Shown: piece by piece, positions 57,497-64,000 of the stretch | Layout of the letters: each line of letters starts with the position of its first letter | How positions within the stretch are numbered: the stretch's first letter is position 1 | Assembly: GCF_000218685.1 (NCBI RefSeq) | Contig: NW_006763297.1 | Location: 2,414,912-2,478,911 of the forward strand | Length of the DNA: 64,000 bases | Origin: Serpula lacrymans var. lacrymans S7.9 | Lineage: Eukaryota > Basidiomycota > Agaricomycetes > Boletales > Serpulaceae | Direction: 5' to 3' | Program-made: the position numbers and the translations under genes | Notes under the pieces: generated by a model | The model's database searches: none | Seen by the model: the letters and a program-made list of their open reading frames with translations, nothing else | What the model was told of the DNA's origin: nothing

Positions 57497-60400
57497 ATGG
57501 CCTTTGTATTCAAAAGAGGTTCGTCTTGGATCTTTCGTGTAGTACTGTGCTTATTGTGCTGATCGCGACTTTTGCATACGATAGATGGGTAAGCTACCCT
57601 CACTGAATATAATAGCACCTTGTTATTAATTTGATATATCATGGCCATCAGGCGTAAGGAACGCGTTCAGTTCGATAAGGTACGCGTCAAAACGTGTATC
57701 GATCTAAGTGTAGCCAAGCTCATCTTCCGTAGATTACTGCTAGGATAAACAAACTTTGCTACGGCCTCGATGTTGACTACGTCGACCCTATTGAGTCGGT
57801 CTGCTTTCTTCAATAGGCGACTAAATGTCTGATCTATCGAGTCAGGATCACGCAAAAGGTTATCGCTGGTGTCTATCAGGGAGTGACGACAGTAGAACTT
57901 GATGTATGCTCTTTCAATCTGCACATTTTGCATTAAACCAAACGTTATCCAGAACCTCGCAGCTGAGACTGCTGCCTACCTTACCACCAAGCATCCCGAC
58001 TATGCTATTCTTGCAGCACGTATCGCCATCTCGAACCTTCACAAGGAGACCAAGAAAAATTTCTCCCAGGTAGTGAAAGATCTCTATGAATATAGTGCGC
58101 TATCTTGGTCTTTCTTACTCGAAGCTCTGACATAATATGCTGTGCAGTTAACCCCAAGAATGGCAGAGCTGCCAGTATGATCTCTAAAGAGACGTACGAA
58201 GTTGTCCAAGCTCACGCGGAAACGTTGGACTCGGCTATTATCTATGATCGTGATTTCCACTATAACTTGTATGTTAGTCTCAGATCGTTTCTCTCGTCAT
58301 AGCTAACGTACGGGATTATGTAGCTTTGGATTCAAAACTCTCGAACGATCTTATCTTTTGAGAATCAACAACCGTGTCGCCGAACGCCCTCAGCACATGA
58401 TCATGCGAGTTGCGGTTGGCATTCATGGCTCGGACATAGATCGTGTCCTAGAGACATATCATCTTATGTCAGAGCGATACTTTACGCATGCATCCCCAAC
58501 ATTGTTCAATGCCGGCACGCCCCATCCACAGCTCAGCTCGTGCTTCTTAGTTTGTATGAAAGACGATTCTATTGAAGGTATTTATGACACGTTGAAAAAT
58601 TGTGCCATGATTAGCAAGACTGCTGGTGGTATTGGGTTGAATATCCATTGTATCCGTGCTACAGGGTAAGTTCGGGATGATCACATAACCTATCATCATT
58701 TTCATTTCGCTCATTGCTCACTAGTTCTTACATCGCTGGGACGAATGGATATTCGAACGGTATTGTTCCCATGCTTCGTGCTTACGATGCTACTGCTCGT
58801 TACGTTGACCAGGGTGGCAATAAGCGTCCTGGCGCGTTTGCTATATACCTTGAGCCCTGGCACAACGATATTTTTGACTTCATCGATCTTCGAAAAAATC
58901 ACGGTAAAGAAGAGTCCCGTGCCCGAGACTTGTTCTATGCCCTTTGGATTCCTGATTTATTGTACGTGGCTCCTCTACTATCCAATACACTTGTGCTAAC
59001 TATCTTCATTAAAGCATGAAACGTGTTGAAGCTAACGGAGAGTGGTCATTGTTTTGTCCTAACGAGGCCCCCAATTTGCACGAGGTTTACGGAGAAGAGT
59101 TTGAGGCCTTATATGAAAAGTACGAAAAGGAGGGTCGTTCTAGACGAACTATACCGGCCCAGAAGTTATGGTACGCCATATTAGAAGCCCAGATTGAAAC
59201 CGGTGGTCCTTTCATGTGTTACAAGGATGCTGCTAACCGTAAGTTTTTATACTTCGCATATATGTTTGCGCTGGACTTAACTCAACTATGTTGCTTTGAT
59301 AGGCAAGTCCAACCAGAAGAATCTGGGAACTATCAAGTCGTCTAACCTCTGCACTGAGATCATCGAATACTCATCTCCTGACGAGACTGCAGTCTGCAAT
59401 CTCGCTTCTATGGCTCTTCCTTCATTTATTGTGAATGGCAAGTATGATTTCCAGAAGTTACACGACGTCGCCAAAGTCATTACCAAAAACTTGAATCGTA
59501 TTATTGACGTCAACTACTACCCAACTCCTGAGGCTCGTAGATCAAACATGCGTCATCGTCCCATTGGAGTTGGTGTGCAGGGCCTGGCAGATGCGTTTAT
59601 GGCACTTCGCATGCCGTTTGATTCTCCCGAAGCAAAGGAGCTCAACATTCAGATATTCGAAACCATTTACCACGCTGCTCTAGAATCCAGTAGTGAGTTG
59701 GCGGAGAAGGAGGGCCCGTATGAAACATGGAAAGGCAGCCCGGCAGAGCAGGGCCAGTTGCAGTTCGACCTATGGGGAGTTACTCCAACGGATTTGTGGG
59801 ATTGGACATCCTTGAAAGAAAGGATTGCTCGTACTGGTCTACGGAACTCGTTGCTTCTGGCTCCTATGCCCACAGCCTCGACTAGTCAAATCCTCGGCTT
59901 CAACGAGTGCTTCGAGCCATACACTAGGTGAGTTTCATGACATAGAGGTTGTATTGGTTATTGACATTATATGTTAGCAACATCTATACCCGTCGCGTGC
60001 TCGCGGGTGAATTCCAGATTGTTTGCCCGTGGTTACTCAGAGAATTAGTGGACCTTGGTCTCTGGAATGACCAAATGAAAAATATGATCATTGCTAACAA
60101 CGGATCTATCCAAAGTATCATTGGCATTCCTGAAGACGTTAAGGCTATCTACAAGACTGTCTGGGAGATCAGCCAGAAGAAAGTTATCGACCTCGCTGCT
60201 GACCGTGGAGCCTTTATTTGCCAAAGTCAGAGCTTGAACATCCACTTACAGTCGCCAACACTCGGGCAGCTCACTAGTATGCACTTCTACGGGTGGAAAA
60301 AGGGTCTGAAAACGGGCATGTATTATATGCGAACACGCCCTGCTGCTCAGGCTATCCAGTTCACGGTCGACCAGAGCTTTATCAAAGATGCCCAAAAGAA

Positions 60401-60782
60401 CAAGCAGAATGGTGCCGCCAGCCGCGTTGGACGTGTCAACGGCCTTCCCACTCCTTCCTCTTCTGCCTCGGCATCACCTGTACGAAGTGTCGCTCAGCCG
60501 GTGATACCTATACCCGCGTCGACTCTTTCATCATCACTCTCTACCCCATTGTCGCAGACAAGCTCCTCTCCCTCGCCTGTCGACACCACATCTAGCACTT
60601 CGGTCTCGAATGCGGATCCCGTTTCTTTTTTGTCCACTTTGGATGAGAAGACACGACAAGCTGCAGAAAAAGATCCCGATTTTGCGGCTGCGCTGCAACG
60701 GCAACATGAACGTGAACTGGAAGAGGCTAAACTTTTGTGTTCGCTGGAGAACAAGGATGCCTGCGTAATGTGCTCTGGCTGA
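57497..60782 (+). CDS. RNR1: Ribonucleoside-diphosphate reductase large subunit
   Basis: Twelve exons: 57497..57518, 57585..57588 (4 nt), 57652..57679, 57733..57794, 57846..57903, 57953..58094, 58148..58268, 58324..58665, 58725..58961, 59015..59238, 59303..59927 and 59978..60782, giving 889 residues. It reduces ribonucleotides to deoxyribonucleotides for DNA synthesis. The ATP-cone starts [18 protein letters not shown]. Core motifs are [19 protein letters not shown] (active-site Cys), [22 protein letters not shown] (Asn/Cys/Glu site), [21 protein letters not shown] and the redox tail CVMCSG. A Ser/Pro/Thr-rich linker of about 100 residues precedes the tail, longer than in yeast. All junctions keep frame. 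Confidence 0.95.
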
Positions 60783-61143
60783 TTTATCGTTTGATCGTTT
60801 GGTTTGTCACTTTAGATTAACATCTCTGTAACCACTATTATGCCTGCCCCATCTGTGTACGTCAGTCTTGGTTTCTCTGTTATCATCATGCACTTTTATC
60901 ATCTGAATGTATAACCATTGTTGTGACGAATAATCAGAATTTTCCGCATAGATAAAACAATATATATGTCAATACTACAGGTCCGTCTGGATCGAATACA
61001 AGTGAAGTAAGAAGCACAGCATAGAATATCAACATGTCCGATGTCCAAGATTGGCGTGTGGTATAGTCGTCACAAAAGTAATGACTGCTCTACAGATTTC
61101 ATTAGTCTAATGCACAACAAAGAAGTCCTTTCTAGTGAACAAA
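60783..61143. other. Intergenic between convergent genes
   Basis: 3' ends of RNR1 and the secreted protein; nothing else seen. Confidence 0.5.
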
Positions 61144-62179
61144 TTATAGTCGTTTGACTGTCAAAATCGCGATGCGACCGTCTTGGGCGATAGCATGGTT
61201 AACACCTAGGAAATTATGTTAGGTGCAGCTACTACCTTGATGAAATATGCCTCACCTTTCCATCCGGGCTCAAGGAGGCCTTCCCTCCACTCCACCTCTG
61301 CCTTCCACCACATGCTATTCCAAAAACCTCCAGAAACAGCATTGTCAACGAGCAAGTCGCGCCCAATATTGTAGCCATCTGGTATTATCATATGATTCTT
61401 CGCTGAATGCTAAATAAATGGTAAGGTTAGTAGGCAGTATCTGAGGATGCTGTAGCACTTGCTTCTTCTTTGGATACTCTGCAGGATATAACAATATCAG
61501 TCAGTCGTAGGTTACTAAACATGGAGCGACTCACGCTAAGAACCAGGCTCCTGTATCAGCATCCGTGCCATTCTGCTTCCACGCTCGAAAGTGATTACCT
61601 CCTATTGTCGCTATCTCAACAAACACGCAAACAAGGAAGAGCATAGAGTACGAACCTGCAAAGCTTTCCCAACATGTGCCCCAGATAGGAAAGTAATACT
61701 GGCGTGCAAGTATGTGCTCAGATTTGCGACCATCTCCATCTCCGAGGTCTGCTTTGTGGACATGACCGTAGTGGAGACCTAGACATTCCTCAGAGAACCC
61801 AATGGATCTATTTAAGACTCAGAGTTCAAAAGGACCTTCAGAGATCGCGTAGGGAAGGCTCACTTGTAGTAAGCGCGGAAGCCGCTATCAGTGAGGATGT
61901 AAGGGTCGGACAAGTTGGAAATGATAACGTTTAATGGTTCTCCGAATCTTGGAGTCGTAAACTAGAAAGATAGTGAGATTCCAATGCCAACAACTGGAAG
62001 CATTGAAAGCACACGTCAAGAAACTGCCCGCCATTGAGTCTTGGGTCGGCCCATCCTATTTCTGGCTTGGGTACGTCGAGAACTGAGCCACCGAGCACGA
62101 CCTGGTCGGTCACGGTGATGGTGGGAACGGCGAGGGCAGAGCTGATGGATAAGAGCGTGGTGAAGAGTGATAATGCCAT
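61144..62179 (-). CDS. Secreted protein of a conserved basidiomycete family, function unknown
   Basis: Seven exons: 62015..62179, 61864..61961, 61656..61807, 61535..61601, 61463..61478 (16 nt), 61256..61409 and 61144..61205, giving 237 residues. The signal peptide is MALSLFTTLLSISSALA. The mature chain has TPRFGEPLNVIISNLSDPYIL, GFRAYYKSIGFSEECLGLHY, HKADLGDGDGRKSE, FPIWGTCWESFAGGNHFRAW, the patch DNAVSGGFWNSMWWKAEVEW and GVNHAIAQDGRIAILTV. The strongly conserved-looking Trp, Cys and Gly positions suggest an enzyme or binding protein, but I cannot name a family. The intron after exon 5 starts with GCAAGT, the consensus of the rare GC-AG class. It is supported because the GT-only reading would stop early, losing GGFWNSMWW. 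Confidence 0.78.
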
Positions 62180-62433
62180 TGTGTCTATGGGACAAGGAAA
62201 AGAGGGATGGTTCCCTTGCGAATAGCCTTGCGAATGCTCGCAGGCTCACGAACGGCAGTGCAGCCGTTGTGTGATTCGCATTCGAATGGAGTAGGCAAGG
62301 GGAAAAGCGCCAGACCACGTGCTTATCGCGGAACACACACCCTAGCCCGGATTTGCTCGCGAGATTCCCAAGGACGTTCCCGTCTCTGTGGCAGGAACCA
62401 AAAGATCTCTGAAAAGGCTGGCTTGAATCAAAC
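62180..62433. promoter_or_regulatory. Divergent promoter region (secreted protein - and AVL9 +)
   Basis: 254 bp between two divergent start codons; no distinctive element recognised. Confidence 0.5.
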
Positions 62434-64000
62434 ATGTCGCTGCTAGACTCCGTTCCCCTGGAAAACCATAACTCCCACTTCTTGGTTCCAGACCACGACG
62501 ACGACCATGACGACGACCGCGAGAACGACAACGACGATGCCGATACTGCTTCACAGCTCTCAATTTCTCTTTCATCTCCCGCAGGTTCTCCTCGTTCAGC
62601 TGTCATCAATCTTTCGCCATTACGTGCCCATGAGGCACTCTCAAATTCTCGAGAAGATTCCATAGAAATTGACTTCAATTCAGAGACAGACGATGTAAGC
62701 GAATACACCAGCGAAATGGCCAGCGAACTTGACGCCCGGAGAGAGAGCTCGATTACTTCTGCTGCCCCGTCCGTATTGGAGGAACCGAAAACCACCACGC
62801 TTCCTACGTATCCACCCAGGTTGTCCTCGAATTCGAACGATGCAGGGTCTTTCTCTTCGGCTGCTTCGTCTTACTCGAAAAAGGCGCGACCAGAGTCTAT
62901 GCTACTACAGCCCCCTGATGGCCCCCTGGTTTTGGGTGTCGCGTTAATAGACTTCAATCATTTGGTACGTTCGTTACGTTATCCGAAGAGCAGCATTCAT
63001 AGATCAGATATCAGGTGGGACCAAAGATAGAGTTCTACAAAGGGGATATATTTGAAGACGAAGAAGTGTCTAAAATTCTCCCCTTCTTGGCGTTACCAGA
63101 CGGCGCTCATATGGTACTTTTTACCTCTATGGTTCTGTTAGCTATCATGTTGATCACTGCGCATTCAGTCACTTGAAGACTATTCCTACTTTCATTTAGT
63201 ACCCTCATCACCAAATCCTAGCACAATTTTTGGGATATCGTACGTCAGAAGTAAGATACGACAAGAAGCTGATCTGATACATTGTCCATTAGATGCAATC
63301 GACAAATACCGGCGTCTACTCTCCTGGTAAAAGATGCCGATGTCACTCGGTCAATTGTACAGAAAGCTGTTGTAGTACTAGTATCGAGGCCAGTCTTTGG
63401 TCCAATACGGTAAGCGGACACGTTTTTCAATAGTCGACCTTCGCATAACCCACTCGTTTGTAGTGATAAGTTGGGCGTCGTGACTCGGGCTTTATTCAAT
63501 CAAAGGTACTTGACCTTTACTCGGAAATGACTTAGCTATGGTGCCTGATAATGTTATATGTAGGGATTTTCGGGAGACTAATATTCTAGTCGATTTTATC
63601 TCTTCTCTTGAAACTTCATTGCGCACACAACTTACTGAAAGTGGCCTTTACATGGGTGAGTCCCAAGGTGCATGCTTCAAAGTTGCTGAGCATATACCGA
63701 TCCCATAATTCAGGCACAAGTCTGTAAGTAGATCATTCGATAACATCAGACCAATAACTCATGTGTCATTATAGACGGGATTTCGTACACACATTCCGCC
63801 ATCGAACGCTTGTTCTAGTCAAAGCTCTCATCCTTCAGAAGAAGGTAAGTTTTCTCTTTTCATCCACACCGAGCTGTGCATACTAAAGATAACTAGATCA
63901 TATTTTTTGGCCATCCTGTAGAGCGCTTGTGTAATTATCAATACTCCTTAATATCCCTTATACCGGGTACGTGCGCATATTACCGTCGTCTATTATACAT
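62434..64000 (+). CDS. AVL9: AVL9-like late secretory pathway protein, N-terminal part (runs off the window)
   Basis: Visible exons: 62434..62964, 63015..63113, 63169..63239, 63293..63409, 63464..63505, 63564..63655, 63714..63723 (10 nt), 63775..63844 and 63897..63966. A long acidic, Ser-rich N-terminus precedes the DENN-related domain. That domain has LVLGVALIDFNHLVGPKIEF, LALPDGAHMSLEDYSYFHLV, STIFGISCNRQIPA, RSIVQKAVVVLVSRPVFGPI, DKLGVVTRALFNQRDF and FVHTFRHRTLVLVKALILQK followed by FFGHPVERLCNYQYSLISLIPG. This order matches Avl9, which acts in exocytic transport from the Golgi. The acidic N-terminal extension is longer than in yeast Avl9. The C-terminal half is outside the window. Confidence 0.88.

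Overview
The window is nuclear DNA of a filamentous basidiomycete, most likely an agaricomycete mushroom. Nearly every gene is cut by many GT-AG introns of about 50-65 bp, several exons are tiny (4-25 nt), and families typical of Agaricomycetes are present (DUF6533-like membrane protein, MYND-finger proteins, BTB protein, DUF2235 hydrolases, PIF/Harbinger and Copia transposons). Exon coordinates below were worked out by hand from splice signals, reading frame and conserved motifs; a base or two of error is possible.

Left part (1-25.2 kb), host genes: 3' end of guanine deaminase (+), a two-HKD phospholipase D-like protein (+), an Hst2/SIRT2-like sirtuin (-), a secreted S28 serine peptidase (-), a multi-pass membrane protein (-), ORC6 (-), a very large DUF2235 hydrolase fused to about 18 armadillo-like repeats (-, 33 exons), a MYND protein (+), NAD(P)H-hydrate epimerase (-), a second MYND protein (-), and a small protein made of two copies of one domain (-).

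Middle (about 26-43.4 kb), transposon island: two PIF/Harbinger-type elements lie side by side, each with a plus-strand accessory gene and a minus-strand DDE transposase, and all four genes are damaged. A 341-bp solo LTR with a perfect 5-bp target duplication sits inside the first accessory gene. Next comes a Ty1/Copia element (minus strand) with identical 203-bp LTRs but broken coding frames. An inverted pair of about 355-bp TA-flanked MITEs then brackets a 100-N assembly gap.

Right part (43.4-64 kb), host genes: a second DUF2235 hydrolase (-), APC2 (-), a 90-residue orphan (-), an alpha/beta-hydrolase esterase (-), an aldo-keto reductase with a C-terminal membrane helix (-), a BTB-type protein (+), a conserved unknown (-), ribonucleotide reductase large subunit with a 4-nt exon (+), a secreted conserved protein (-), and the 5' part of an AVL9 homologue (+) that runs off the window.

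The genes do not form a pathway: housekeeping genes of replication and cell cycle (ORC6, APC2, RNR1) are mixed with accessory genes. The most unusual system is the DUF2235-solenoid gene at 11.5-17.5 kb. Its C-terminal half is built from strictly alternating A and B repeat exons in the same intron phase, a layout suited to rapid change of a recognition surface joined to a hydrolase.
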